From positions 1 to 13,318 of the forward strand of contig JAJAZK010000551.1 of NCBI GenBank assembly GCA_026785765.1: 13,318 bases of DNA, in the 5' to 3' direction. The stretch is from Rhodoferax sp. GTDB lineage: Bacteria > Pseudomonadota > Gammaproteobacteria > Burkholderiales > Burkholderiaceae_C. Positions 1 to 6,866 of the stretch are shown here, piece by piece (the first letter of the stretch is position 1; each line of letters starts with the position of its first letter). A program made the translations under genes and the position numbers. Below the pieces are notes generated by a model. The model did not search any database. It was given only the letters and a program-made list of their open reading frames with translations, and was not told the origin of the DNA.

Positions 1-1060
1 AATCGCCACTCAGCGCACTGGCAAGAAGGTCGCGGTGGTTGGTTCCGGCCCGGCCGGGCTGGCAGCCGCACAACAGTTGGCCCGTGTCGGCCACGACGTG
101 ACTGTTCTCGAAAAGAATGACCGCTTGGGCGGGTTGTTGCGCTACGGCATACCGGATTTCAAGATGGAGAAGTCCCACATTGAACGCCGGGTAGAACAGA
201 TGCGCGCTGAGGGCGTCGTGTTTCGTACCGGAGTGCTGGTCGGCGAATTGCCCAAATCAAGCAAAGTGACGAACTGGGCGCAAGAGACGGTGAATGCGGA
301 GCAACTGCAACGCGACTTCGACGCAGTGCTACTGGCCGGCGGTGCGGAACAATCGCGCGATTTGCCGTTGCCAGGGCGTAATTTGGATGGCGTGCACTTT
401 GCAATGGAATTCCTGCCGCTGCAGAACAAGGTCAATGCCGGTGACACGGTCGACTCGCAATTGCGCGCAACGGGTAAACATGTCGTCGTGATTGGTGGTG
501 GCGACACCGGCAGTGACTGCGTCGGCACCAGCAACCGCCACCAGGCTGCGAGCGTGACCCAGTTTGAGGTGATGCCGCAGCCGCCAATCGAGGAAGACCG
601 GCCGCTGACCTGGCCGTATTGGCCCATCAAGCTGCGCACCAGTTCGAGCCACCAGGAGGGTTGCGAGCGCGAGTTTGCGATCTCGACCAAGGAGTTCCTG
701 GGCGAGAAGGGTGTTGTGACGGGGCTCAAGACGGTTCGTGTCGACTGGAAAGACGGAAAGTTGCAGGAGATCCCAGGGACCGAACAGACACTCAAGGCAG
801 ACCTGGTGCTGCTGGCCATGGGGTTTGTGTCGCCGGTGGCCTCGGTGCTGGAGGCGTTTGGCGTATCGCGTGATACGCGTGGCAATGCGAAGGCAGGCAC
901 GGACGACTTTGGGGGCTATCAGACCGACGTCGCCAAGGTGTTTGCGGCAGGGGACATGCGCCGCGGTCAGAGCCTGGTGGTGTGGGCGATCCGGGAAGGG
1001 CGTCAAGCCGCGCGAGCGGTAGATCAGTACCTGATGGGAGTCAGCAACCTGCCTCGATAG
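1..1060 (+). CDS. gltD: Glutamate synthase small (beta) subunit, 5'-truncated by window edge
   Basis: This is the FAD/NAD(P)H-binding subunit that feeds electrons to GltB for making glutamate from glutamine and 2-oxoglutarate in the cytoplasm. The reading frame is already open at base 2, so 352 residues are visible. The family is usually about 470-490 residues, so roughly the first 120-140, including the N-terminal cysteine-rich iron-sulfur part, lie upstream. Visible motifs, numbered in the fragment, are the FAD dinucleotide fold GSGPAG (14-19), the stretch LGGLLRYGIPDFKM (42-55), a second dinucleotide fold GGGDTG (165-170), and the C-terminal FAD site FAAGDMRRGQSLVVWAI (314-330). It ends with TAG. 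gltB is expected just upstream. The next gene, mlaF, starts 70 bp downstream after a stem-loop, so the two may be separate transcription units. The identification is firm; only the 5' end is missing. Confidence 0.96.
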   Translation, partial: IATQRTGKKVAVVGSGPAGLAAAQQLARVGHDVTVLEKNDRLGGLLRYGIPDFKMEKSHIERRVEQMRAEGVVFRTGVLVGELPKSSKVTNWAQETVNAEQLQRDFDAVLLAGGAEQSRDLPLPGRNLDGVHFAMEFLPLQNKVNAGDTVDSQLRATGKHVVVIGGGDTGSDCVGTSNRHQAASVTQFEVMPQPPIEEDRPLTWPYWPIKLRTSSSHQEGCEREFAISTKEFLGEKGVVTGLKTVRVDWKDGKLQEIPGTEQTLKADLVLLAMGFVSPVASVLEAFGVSRDTRGNAKAGTDDFGGYQTDVAKVFAAGDMRRGQSLVVWAIREGRQAARAVDQYLMGVSNLPR

Positions 1061-1101
1061 GCGTCCCGCGCGCTGCCTCGCAGGAATCTCGTATCATGCA
1101 A

Positions 1102-1122
1102 AAGCTGGACTGTCACCAGCTT
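1102..1122 (+). terminator. Perfect 7-bp stem-loop between gltD and mlaF
   Basis: The arms AAGCTGG (1102-1108) and CCAGCTT (1116-1122) are exactly complementary around a 7-base loop ACTGTCA. The left arm is preceded by an extra A and the right arm is followed by a pyrimidine run, CTTCTT. This resembles an intrinsic terminator for gltBD, but the T-tract is broken by C residues and the stem is short. The hairpin ends only 8 bases before the mlaF ATG and occupies the place where a ribosome binding site would be. It could therefore instead act on mlaF translation or mRNA stability. The structure is seen in the sequence; its role is inferred. Confidence 0.45.
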
Positions 1123-1130
1123 CTTCTTGC

Positions 1131-1994
1131 ATGCCCTCAACACCCTCCAATGCTCTGGTAGAGCTACACAATCTGAGTTTTGGATACGGCGACCGGCTGA
1201 TTCTCGACGGCGTGTCGCTTATCGTTCCACGCGGCAAGGTGACCGCGTTGATGGGTGCCTCGGGTGGTGGAAAGACCACGGTTTTGCGCCTGATCGGCGG
1301 ACAGATACGCGCGCAGAAAGGCGAACTGCGCCTGTTCGGTTCAGACGGATTTAAAGACGTCGGCCAGATGGACCAGCAGACGTTGTATGCGGCGCGGCGC
1401 CGGATGGGCATGTTGTTCCAGTTCGGTGCGCTGTTTGCGGACCTGAGCGTCTTTGAAAACGTTGCCTTCCCGCTGCGCGAGCATTCAAGCTTGCCCGAGG
1501 GCTTGATACGCGACATTGTGCTGATGAAACTCAACGCAGTCGGTTTGCGCGGTGCCCGTGACTTGATGCCCAGTGAGGTGTCAGGCGGCATGGCGCGCCG
1601 TGTGGCACTGGCACGGGCGATTGCGCTGGATCCGGAATTGGTGATGTACGACGAGCCGTTTTCCGGACTGGATCCGATCTCCCTGGGCACCGCCGCGCGT
1701 CTGATCCGCCATCTCAACGACGCGATGGGCCTGACCAGCCTGTTTGTCTCGCATGAACTGGAGCAGACTTTTGCGATTGCCGACCATATTGTGATCCTGG
1801 CGAACGGAAAAATTGCCACACAGGGCACGCCCGACGAAGTCCGTCGCAGTGTGGATCCGCTGGTGTCTCAGTATGTGAACGCCGAACCGGACGGACCGGT
1901 GCGGTTCCACTATCCCGGCCCATCGATTGAGGATGACTTCGGTGCCTTCGCCGGCGCCGCTGGGGGCCCTGCACCTGGCCGGGTCGGGCAATGA
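1131..1994 (+). CDS. mlaF: Phospholipid ABC transporter ATP-binding protein MlaF
   Basis: This is the cytoplasmic ATPase of the MlaFEDB complex, which moves phospholipids between inner membrane and MlaC to keep the outer membrane asymmetric. The 287-residue product carries Walker A GASGGGKTT (42-50), a Q-loop LFQFGALF (Q97), the ABC signature SEVSGGMARR (148-157), Walker B ending YDEP (173-176) with FSGLD after it, and the switch histidine in SHEL (H208). The tail from about residue 250, with the DGPVRFHYP motif (254-262), matches the C-terminal extension typical of MlaF dimers. ATG 1131 is the first possible start in frame. It has no recognisable Shine-Dalgarno sequence because the preceding bases belong to a stem-loop and a CTTCTT run. 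The stop overlaps the mlaE start by four bases (ATGA), implying coupled translation. Confidence 0.95.
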   Translation: MPSTPSNALVELHNLSFGYGDRLILDGVSLIVPRGKVTALMGASGGGKTTVLRLIGGQIRAQKGELRLFGSDGFKDVGQMDQQTLYAARRRMGMLFQFGALFADLSVFENVAFPLREHSSLPEGLIRDIVLMKLNAVGLRGARDLMPSEVSGGMARRVALARAIALDPELVMYDEPFSGLDPISLGTAARLIRHLNDAMGLTSLFVSHELEQTFAIADHIVILANGKIATQGTPDEVRRSVDPLVSQYVNAEPDGPVRFHYPGPSIEDDFGAFAGAAGGPAPGRVGQ

Positions 1995-2773
1995 GCTGGT
2001 ATCGCCCGGCCGACGTGGGATTGGCGGCTCGGTCGCAACTGGCCGCCTTGGGACATGGCGCGCGACTATTTGTGCGTCTGCTGTCATCATTCGGGCCGAG
2101 CATGCGGCGTTTCAGCCTGGTGCGCGACCAGATCCACTTCCTTGGCAATTACTCTCTTGCCATCATCGCGGTGTCTGGCCTGTTTGTCGGCTTCGTGTTT
2201 GGCCTGCAGGGGTATTACACCTTGCAGCGGTATGGCTCAGCCGAGGCGCTGGGCTTGTTGGTGACGCTGAGCCTGGTCCGTGAACTGGGTCCGGTGGTGT
2301 CGGCCTTGTTGTTCGCCGGCCGCGCTGGCACATCGCTGACCGCAGAGATCGGGCTGATGAAGGCCGGTGAGCAGATCAGTGTGTTGGAGATGATGGCAGT
2401 CGATCCGGTACAGCGCATTCTCGCGCCGCGCTTTTGGGCCGGCGTCATTGTGTTGCCGTTGCTGGCTGCAGTGTTCAGTGCAACTGGCATTATCGGCGGC
2501 TGGGTGGTTGGCGTGTTGATGATTGGTGTCGATGCCGGGTCGTTCTGGAGCCAGATCCAGGGTGGCGTCGACGTTTGGCGCGATGTCGGCAACGGCATCA
2601 TCAAGAGCGTGGTGTTTGGATTCACGGTGACGTTTGTGGCACTGCTCCAGGGGTACGAAGCGCAACCGACGCCGGAGGGCGTCTCCAAGGCAACTACCCG
2701 TACGGTTGTGGTCGCCTCGCTGGCGGTGCTGGGACTGGATTTTGTGCTGACGGCCATGATGTTCAGCCTGTAG
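1991..2773 (+). CDS. mlaE: Phospholipid ABC transporter permease MlaE
   Basis: This is the integral inner-membrane subunit of the Mla lipid transporter, 260 residues, the usual length for the family. An N-terminal interfacial region (1-50) is followed by hydrophobic segments near 53-73, 85-110, 148-180, 203-220 and 238-258. The MlaE/YrbE signature is present as RELGPVVSALLFAGRAGT (97-114) and EQISVLEMMAVDP (127-139), the conserved cytoplasmic coupling region that contacts MlaF. The start ATG overlaps the mlaF stop by four bases. mlaD follows after 59 bp. In the complex, a dimer of MlaE carries a hexamer of MlaD on its periplasmic face; this is family knowledge and not visible in the sequence. 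Confidence 0.95.
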   Translation: MSWYRPADVGLAARSQLAALGHGARLFVRLLSSFGPSMRRFSLVRDQIHFLGNYSLAIIAVSGLFVGFVFGLQGYYTLQRYGSAEALGLLVTLSLVRELGPVVSALLFAGRAGTSLTAEIGLMKAGEQISVLEMMAVDPVQRILAPRFWAGVIVLPLLAAVFSATGIIGGWVVGVLMIGVDAGSFWSQIQGGVDVWRDVGNGIIKSVVFGFTVTFVALLQGYEAQPTPEGVSKATTRTVVVASLAVLGLDFVLTAMMFSL

Positions 2774-2820
2774 AAAGTCCGAACCTGGCGTGTTGTGCGC
2801 AGTTCGTGGTGGGGATGCAA

Positions 2821-2827
2821 AGGGAGG
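2821..2827 (+). promoter_or_regulatory. Shine-Dalgarno site fixing the mlaD start
   Basis: AGGGAGG lies five bases before ATG 2833 and is one of the strongest ribosome binding sites in the window. It favours the 162-residue MlaD over the form starting at ATG 2815. It fits an independently initiated cistron after the 59-bp gap following mlaE. Confidence 0.7.
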
Positions 2828-2832
2828 ATGGA

Positions 2833-3321
2833 ATGCAAAAGTCGAAGAATGATGTCTGGGTGGGTCTGTTTGTGCTGTTGGGATGCGCTGCGATCCTGTT
2901 CCTGGCATTGCAGGCTGCCAACCTGCTCAGTCTGAATTTCCAGAAGACATATCGGGTTGAGGCGCGTTTTGACAACATCGGCGGACTCAAACCGAAGGCG
3001 GCAGTGCGCAGTGCCGGCGTGCTGGTTGGACGTGTGGAGTCCATCACGTTTGACGACAAGAGTTTCCAGGCCCGGGTGGCGCTGGCGATGGAGACCCGGT
3101 ACGTGTTTCCAAAGGACAGCTCGCTGAAGATTCTTACCAGCGGCCTGCTCGGCGAGCAGTATCTTGGTCTGGAGCCCGGTGCTGATGCGAAACAAATGGT
3201 TGCCGGTGATACCATTTCCAACACGCAGTCGGCGGTGGTGCTGGAGAATCTGATCAGCCAGTTCCTGTTCAACAAGGCGGCTGACGGCGCGGGTTCCCAG
3301 CAAGGCAAGGACAAAAAATGA
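2833..3321 (+). CDS. mlaD: MCE-domain lipid-binding protein MlaD
   Basis: This is the periplasmic, membrane-anchored MCE protein that forms the hexameric lipid channel above MlaE and exchanges phospholipid with MlaC. The product has 162 residues. One transmembrane anchor spans about 8-27. The MCE domain runs roughly 39-116, with FDNIGGLKPKAAVRSAGVLVG (46-66) and the LTSGLLGEQYLGLEPG stretch (101-116). A hydrophobic helix at 134-147 (AVVLENLISQFLF) matches the central pore helix of MlaD hexamers. The polar tail is short, and the protein is somewhat shorter than E. coli MlaD (183). I chose ATG 2833 because AGGGAGG lies five bases upstream; an in-frame ATG at 2815 has no comparable site. The stop overlaps the mlaA start by four bases. 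Confidence 0.94.
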   Translation: MQKSKNDVWVGLFVLLGCAAILFLALQAANLLSLNFQKTYRVEARFDNIGGLKPKAAVRSAGVLVGRVESITFDDKSFQARVALAMETRYVFPKDSSLKILTSGLLGEQYLGLEPGADAKQMVAGDTISNTQSAVVLENLISQFLFNKAADGAGSQQGKDKK

Positions 3322-4064
3322 TTCAAATATCCGGCTTGGTGCTGCGTTCGACCGCTTGGCGGATCGCATTGTCGGGAGTGTTGCTCTTGTCGGGCTGTGC
3401 GACTACGACCGGTGTTGCCGATCCGCGTGACCCGCTGGAGCCGTTGAACCGCAGCGTGTTTGCATTCAATGATGCGGCGGACAAGGTGCTCTTCAAACCG
3501 GCGGCGACGCTGTACCGCGACCTGACGCCTGCTTTGGTGCGCGCTGGTGTCAGTAACTTCCTTGGAAATCTTGACGACGTCTGGTCGTTCGTCAACAGCG
3601 CGTTGCAATTCAAGGGCCAGGCAGCGGCGCAGAACTTCATGCGTGTGAACGTGAACACGGTCTTTGGTGTTGGCGGCATTTTTGACGTTGCTAGCGAAGC
3701 GCGCATAGAGCGCCAGCGCGAAGACTTCGGCCAGACGTTGGCGGTCTGGGGTTTTCCGGACGGCCCTTACATTGTGCTGCCGCTGTTTGGACCGTCCATA
3801 TTGCGTGACGTTGTTGCGTGGCCGGTCGACCTCAATGGTGACTTGCTGGCCCGCATTAACCATATCCCGACACGCAACACCTTCAAGGTGCTTGACCAAC
3901 TCGACATGCGGGCCAGCTTCCTGAAATTGGGTGATGCGCTGGACGATGGCGCGCTGGACAAGTACACCTTCACCCGAGATGCATTTTTGCAGCGTCGGCG
4001 CAATGCGGTGTTCGACGGCAACCCGCCGGACCTGCCCGACGCCGCCACGCCCAAACGCCCTTGA
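3318..4064 (+). CDS. mlaA: Outer-membrane lipoprotein MlaA (VacJ family)
   Basis: MlaA is the outer-membrane lipoprotein that, with porins, extracts mislocalised phospholipids from the outer leaflet and hands them to MlaC. The product has 248 residues. A hydrophobic signal (about 12-26) ends in a lipobox LLSGC, with Cys27 as the expected lipidation site. Residues +2/+3 are Ala-Thr, with no Asp inner-membrane retention signal. VacJ hallmarks are DPLEPLNR (38-45), VFAFND (47-52), EDFGQTLAVWG (135-145) and GPYIVLPLFGPS (149-160). The start overlaps the mlaD stop by four bases, so it is coupled to the inner-membrane complex genes. In E. coli the gene is unlinked, whereas inclusion in the operon is common in betaproteobacteria. 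A 105-bp gap separates it from mlaC. Confidence 0.95.
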   Translation: MIQISGLVLRSTAWRIALSGVLLLSGCATTTGVADPRDPLEPLNRSVFAFNDAADKVLFKPAATLYRDLTPALVRAGVSNFLGNLDDVWSFVNSALQFKGQAAAQNFMRVNVNTVFGVGGIFDVASEARIERQREDFGQTLAVWGFPDGPYIVLPLFGPSILRDVVAWPVDLNGDLLARINHIPTRNTFKVLDQLDMRASFLKLGDALDDGALDKYTFTRDAFLQRRRNAVFDGNPPDLPDAATPKRP

Positions 4065-4129
4065 CGCTGCGGCGGTGCGTTGATGCGGCGCAAATCTCAC
4101 GCGCGTCATCCGGCTGGGTATGAGCAACG

Positions 4130-4164
4130 TTACGTGATAATTCCTGTGATAAAGTTCTGAAAGG
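4130..4164 (+). promoter_or_regulatory. mlaA-mlaC intergenic A/T-rich stretch, possible promoter, plus mlaC RBS
   Basis: The 105-bp gap 4065-4169 is the longest in the window. Its last part is A/T-rich against the local GC background. It contains the direct repeat GTGATAA at 4134-4140 and 4146-4152. GATAAT (4136-4141) matches five of six -10 positions, and GATAAA (4148-4153) is preceded by an extended TGT. No convincing -35 lies at the right distance from either. GAAAGG (4159-4164) is a plausible ribosome binding site five bases before the mlaC ATG. A promoter giving extra mlaCB expression is an inference of low certainty. Confidence 0.25.
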
Positions 4165-4169
4165 TTTAC

Positions 4170-4808
4170 ATGCGTCGTCGAATGGTTGTCGCTTTTCCCG
4201 CTATCTTCATGGGCCTGACGCTGTTGCTCACTGCGCCGCTGGGTGCGGCCAGCGATGAGGCGCCAGACGCACTGATCAGGCGGCTGTCGACCGAGGTTCT
4301 GGATGGCATCAAATCCGACCCAGCGATCCGCAATGGCGACGTGAACCGGATCATTGCCTTGGTGGACCGTCGCATCATGCCAAATGTGGATTTTCCGCGG
4401 ATGACCGCATCGGCGGTCGGCCCGCAGTGGCGCCAGGCGTCTCCCGAGCAGCAAAAGCGCCTGCAGGAAGAGTTCAAGACTTTGCTTGTGCGGACCTATG
4501 CCGGCGCTCTGGCGCAGGTCAGCGACCAGACCATCATAGTAAAACCGCTGCGCGCCGCGGCCGATGACAAGGAGGTAGTCGTGCGCACCGAGGTGCGTGG
4601 GCGTGGAGACCCGATACAGCTCGACTACCGGCTCGAGAGGACGCCAGGCCAGGGCAGCGGCTGGCAGATATACAACCTCAACGTGCTCGGTGTCTGGCTG
4701 GTCGAAACCTACCGTAGCCAGTTTGCGCAGGAGATCAGCGCCAGAGGGCTCGACGGCCTGATCGGCGTGCTCAACGAGCGAAACAAGTCCAACGCCAAGA
4801 AGGGTTGA
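4170..4808 (+). CDS. mlaC: Periplasmic phospholipid carrier MlaC
   Basis: This is the soluble shuttle that carries phospholipid between MlaA at the outer membrane and MlaFEDB at the inner membrane. The product has 212 residues. An N-terminal signal peptide has basic residues MRRR, a hydrophobic core to about 20 and likely cleavage after GA or GAA near 26-27. The mature part shows the MlaC/Tol-Ttg2 family pattern: PNVDFPRMTASAVGPQWRQA (71-90), SPEQQKRLQEEFKTLLVRTY (91-110), RTEVRG (139-144) and GWQIYNLNVLGVWLVETYR (164-182). ATG 4170 is preceded by GAAAGG at a five-base spacing. The gene ends two bases before the GTG of mlaB. Its separate leader from mlaA could allow different dosage of this stoichiometrically abundant carrier; that is inference. 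Confidence 0.94.
   Translation: MRRRMVVAFPAIFMGLTLLLTAPLGAASDEAPDALIRRLSTEVLDGIKSDPAIRNGDVNRIIALVDRRIMPNVDFPRMTASAVGPQWRQASPEQQKRLQEEFKTLLVRTYAGALAQVSDQTIIVKPLRAAADDKEVVVRTEVRGRGDPIQLDYRLERTPGQGSGWQIYNLNVLGVWLVETYRSQFAQEISARGLDGLIGVLNERNKSNAKKG
4797..4804 (+). promoter_or_regulatory. Shine-Dalgarno site inside the mlaC 3' end for mlaB
   Basis: AAGAAGGG overlaps the last codons of mlaC and lies six bases before GTG 4811. It decides for GTG 4811 as the mlaB start over TTG 4805, which would have no spacer at all. Confidence 0.6.
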
Positions 4809-4810
4809 CG

Positions 4811-5080
4811 GTGCTCGTGCTCCCGGCCGCCCTGACCCGCTTGCAGGCAAGTGCATGCCTGCAGATGTTGGTGCAGGGCCTGCGGACCGAAACTGGCGCC
4901 ACGGTGCTGGTGGATGCGGCCGCCTTGGGCCGCTTTGATTCCGCTGCCCTGGCGGTCTTGCTGGAGTTGCGCCGCGAGAGCAGGGCCGTGGGCAAGATGG
5001 TTGCGATTCGTTTCATGCCCGACCGCCTGCGTGACCTTGCCTCCCTGTACGGAGTGGCGGAGCTGCTACCAGCGGGCTGA
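4811..5080 (+). CDS. mlaB: STAS-domain protein MlaB
   Basis: This small cytoplasmic STAS-domain subunit binds MlaF and is needed for assembly and activity of the MlaFEDB transporter. The product has 89 residues, close to the usual ~95. It starts with GTG two bases after the mlaC stop. The STAS core is visible as a beta strand ATVLVDAAAL (30-39) leading into GRFDSAALAVLLELRR (40-55). Ser44 sits in the DSAAL motif at the position that is Thr in the DTAGL motif of E. coli MlaB. The second half, KMVAIRFMPDRLRDLASLYGV (62-82), matches the family pattern in which a helix precedes the final strand. Position after mlaC, with only a two-base gap, supports the call. The family is poorly conserved, so context carries weight here. 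Confidence 0.88.
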   Translation: MLVLPAALTRLQASACLQMLVQGLRTETGATVLVDAAALGRFDSAALAVLLELRRESRAVGKMVAIRFMPDRLRDLASLYGVAELLPAG

Positions 5081-5095
5081 GGCTGCGGCTAAAAT

Positions 5096-5100
5096 GGAGG
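5096..5100 (+). promoter_or_regulatory. Shine-Dalgarno site fixing the ABC ATPase start
   Basis: GGAGG lies five bases before ATG 5106. It overlaps the in-frame ATG at 5094, which itself has no ribosome binding site, so the 313-residue form starting at 5106 is preferred. Confidence 0.6.
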
Positions 5101-5105
5101 GCTCG

Positions 5106-6047
5106 ATGCCTGCCATTTCATTCCAGTCGGTCTCCAAGTCCTACCCGCCTCCCCGCAATTCAGCCAGCAACGTATTGATGGCGCTCGACAGCGTCAGCCT
5201 GGATATCGAGGAAGGTGAGTTTTTCGGGCTGTTGGGTCCCAACGGAGCCGGCAAGACCACCATGATCAGCATTCTGGCGGGTCTCACACGAGCCACGCGC
5301 GGCAGCGTGTCGGTGTTGGGCAGCGATGTACAGCGGGACTATGCGCAGGCACGTCGAAAGCTGGGGGTGGTACCCCAGGAACTGGTGTTCGATCCGTTTT
5401 TCAGCGTGCGCGAGGCTTTGCGCATCCAGTCGGGCTACTTTGGTGTGCGCAAGAACGACGCATGGATTGACGAACTGTTGTCCAGTCTGGGGCTGGCTGA
5501 CAAGGCCGAGGCGAACATGCGCCAGCTGTCCGGTGGCATGAAGCGGCGCATGCTGGTGGCGCAGGCGCTGGTGCATAAGCCACCGGTGATCGTGCTCGAT
5601 GAGCCAACGGCCGGCGTCGACGTCGAGTTGCGCCAGACCTTGTGGCACTTCATCGCAAAACTCAACAAGCTGGGGCATACGGTTTTGCTTACCACCCACT
5701 ATCTGGAAGAGGCCGAGGCCCTGTGTGGTCGTATTGCCATGCTCAAGTCGGGCCGCGTGGTCGCGCTGGATCGCACGAGCGAGTTGCTCAAGGCGGCGTC
5801 GAGCAACGTGCTGCGCTTCAAACTCGACGCGGAGCTGCCCAGGGCACTGGCCGACAAAGCCCGGGTGACCGGGCGTATCGTGCAGTTTCCGGCGCACGAT
5901 GCGCTGGAGATCGAGCATTACCTGGCGGCGGTGCGCGAGGCCGGGCTGCATGCGGAGGATGTGGAGATCCGCAAGGCTGACCTGGAGGACGTGTTCCTGG
6001 ATGTCATGACCCAGAACCGCGACAGCGTGGCGGGCGTCGCAGCGTGA
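5106..6047 (+). CDS. ABC-2 type transporter ATP-binding protein (DrrA/YadG-like)
   Basis: This is the ATPase of an ABC-2 family exporter, paired with the permease that follows. The product has 313 residues. It shows Walker A GPNGAGKTT (44-52), Q-loop PQELVF (Q91), the signature LSGGMKRR (141-148), Walker B VIVLDEP (161-167) and the switch histidine in TTHYLEEAE (H198). After the nucleotide-binding domain, residues about 230-303 form the C-terminal domain typical of DrrA/YadG-like ATPases, ending in ADLEDVFLDVM (291-301). It lies 25 bp after mlaB and 49 bp before the permease. The substrate cannot be read from the sequence. Association with mla genes suggests an envelope-related cargo, but that is inference. 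YadG is the nearest E. coli-named relative I recognise; I leave the symbol empty because orthology is not certain. Confidence 0.9.
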   Translation: MPAISFQSVSKSYPPPRNSASNVLMALDSVSLDIEEGEFFGLLGPNGAGKTTMISILAGLTRATRGSVSVLGSDVQRDYAQARRKLGVVPQELVFDPFFSVREALRIQSGYFGVRKNDAWIDELLSSLGLADKAEANMRQLSGGMKRRMLVAQALVHKPPVIVLDEPTAGVDVELRQTLWHFIAKLNKLGHTVLLTTHYLEEAEALCGRIAMLKSGRVVALDRTSELLKAASSNVLRFKLDAELPRALADKARVTGRIVQFPAHDALEIEHYLAAVREAGLHAEDVEIRKADLEDVFLDVMTQNRDSVAGVAA

Positions 6048-6096
6048 GGTGCCTCGTGGTGCAGCTTGTTGCGCGCCTGCTGGCGTAAGGCTTGCG

Positions 6097-6852
6097 ATGA
6101 ACGGCTGGCAAACCCTGTTGTACAAGGAGGTTCTGCGCTTCTGGAAGGTTGGGTTCCAGACCGTCGCAGCGCCGGTCTTGACGGCGATTCTTTATCTGCT
6201 GATCTTCGGCCATCTGCTGGAAGACCATGTCAAGGTGTACGACACGATCTCCTACACGGCGTTTCTGGTGCCGGGCCTGGTGATGATGAGCGTATTGCAA
6301 AACGCGTTTGCCAACAGCTCCTCGTCACTGATTCAAAGCAAGATCATGGGCAGCCTGGTGTTTTTGCTGCTCACACCGCTGTCGCACTGGAGCTGGTTTT
6401 TTGCATACGTCGGGTCGTCCGTTGTGCGCGGTCTGGCGGTCGGCCTTGGCGTGCTTGCTGCGACGGCCTGGTTCACCACCCTGTCGGTGCAGGCGCCGCT
6501 GTGGATCCTGGTGTTTGCCTTGGCCGGCGCCAGTTTTCTGGGGGCGCTGGGACTGATTGCCGGTCTGTGGGCGGAAAAGTTCGACCAGCTCGCTGCGTTT
6601 CAGAATTTCGTCATCATGCCCATGACGTTTCTCAGCGGCGTGTTTTACTCGATCAAGTCCTTGCCACCATTTTGGCAGGGGGTTAGCCACCTCAATCCGT
6701 TCTTTTACATGATTGACGGCTTTCGGTACGGCTTTTTTGGTGTTAGCGATACCTCGCCGTGGATCAGTCTCGGTGTGGTTGGAGTTGCGCTGGCCTTTGC
6801 CAGTGCCGTAGCCGTGCATTTGTTGCGCATTGGTTACAAGATCAGAAGCTGA
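6097..6852 (+). CDS. ABC-2 type transporter permease (YadH-like)
   Basis: This is the membrane subunit of the exporter encoded with the preceding ATPase. The product has 251 residues, typical for this family. Six or so hydrophobic segments are visible near 22-40, 55-75, 86-108, 112-128, 134-157, 168-186 and 222-244; one of these may be re-entrant and not membrane-spanning. The ABC-2 signature near the fifth segment reads MPMTFLSGVFYSIKSLP (174-190), followed by HLNPFFYMIDGFRYGFFG (198-215). I chose ATG 6097 because TAAGG (6086-6090) lies six bases upstream and the N-terminus then begins directly with the family-like amphipathic start. The alternative GTG 6049 would overlap the gap after the ATPase and add 16 unlikely residues. 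ibaG follows after 14 bp. The substrate is unknown. Confidence 0.9.
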   Translation: MNGWQTLLYKEVLRFWKVGFQTVAAPVLTAILYLLIFGHLLEDHVKVYDTISYTAFLVPGLVMMSVLQNAFANSSSSLIQSKIMGSLVFLLLTPLSHWSWFFAYVGSSVVRGLAVGLGVLAATAWFTTLSVQAPLWILVFALAGASFLGALGLIAGLWAEKFDQLAAFQNFVIMPMTFLSGVFYSIKSLPPFWQGVSHLNPFFYMIDGFRYGFFGVSDTSPWISLGVVGVALAFASAVAVHLLRIGYKIRS

Positions 6853-6866
6853 CAAGAGGTGTTGCC

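Noticed and set aside
2215..3369. Minus-strand open frame of about 380 codons antisense to mlaE and mlaD
   Set aside because: It lies fully opposite two well supported genes and has no recognisable motif, so it is a codon-bias shadow.
2763..4856. Very long open frame on the minus strand (about 700 codons) antisense to mlaD, mlaA and mlaC
   Set aside because: The + strand genes here have clear family motifs, correct starts and coupled overlaps. The antisense translation shows no recognisable domain and is rich in Arg, His and Gln, as expected of a GC-rich shadow frame.
4851..5105. N-terminal extension of the ABC ATPase back to 4851
   Set aside because: The added stretch overlaps mlaB in another frame, is rich in Cys, Trp and Arg with no domain, and the GGAGG site supports ATG 5106.
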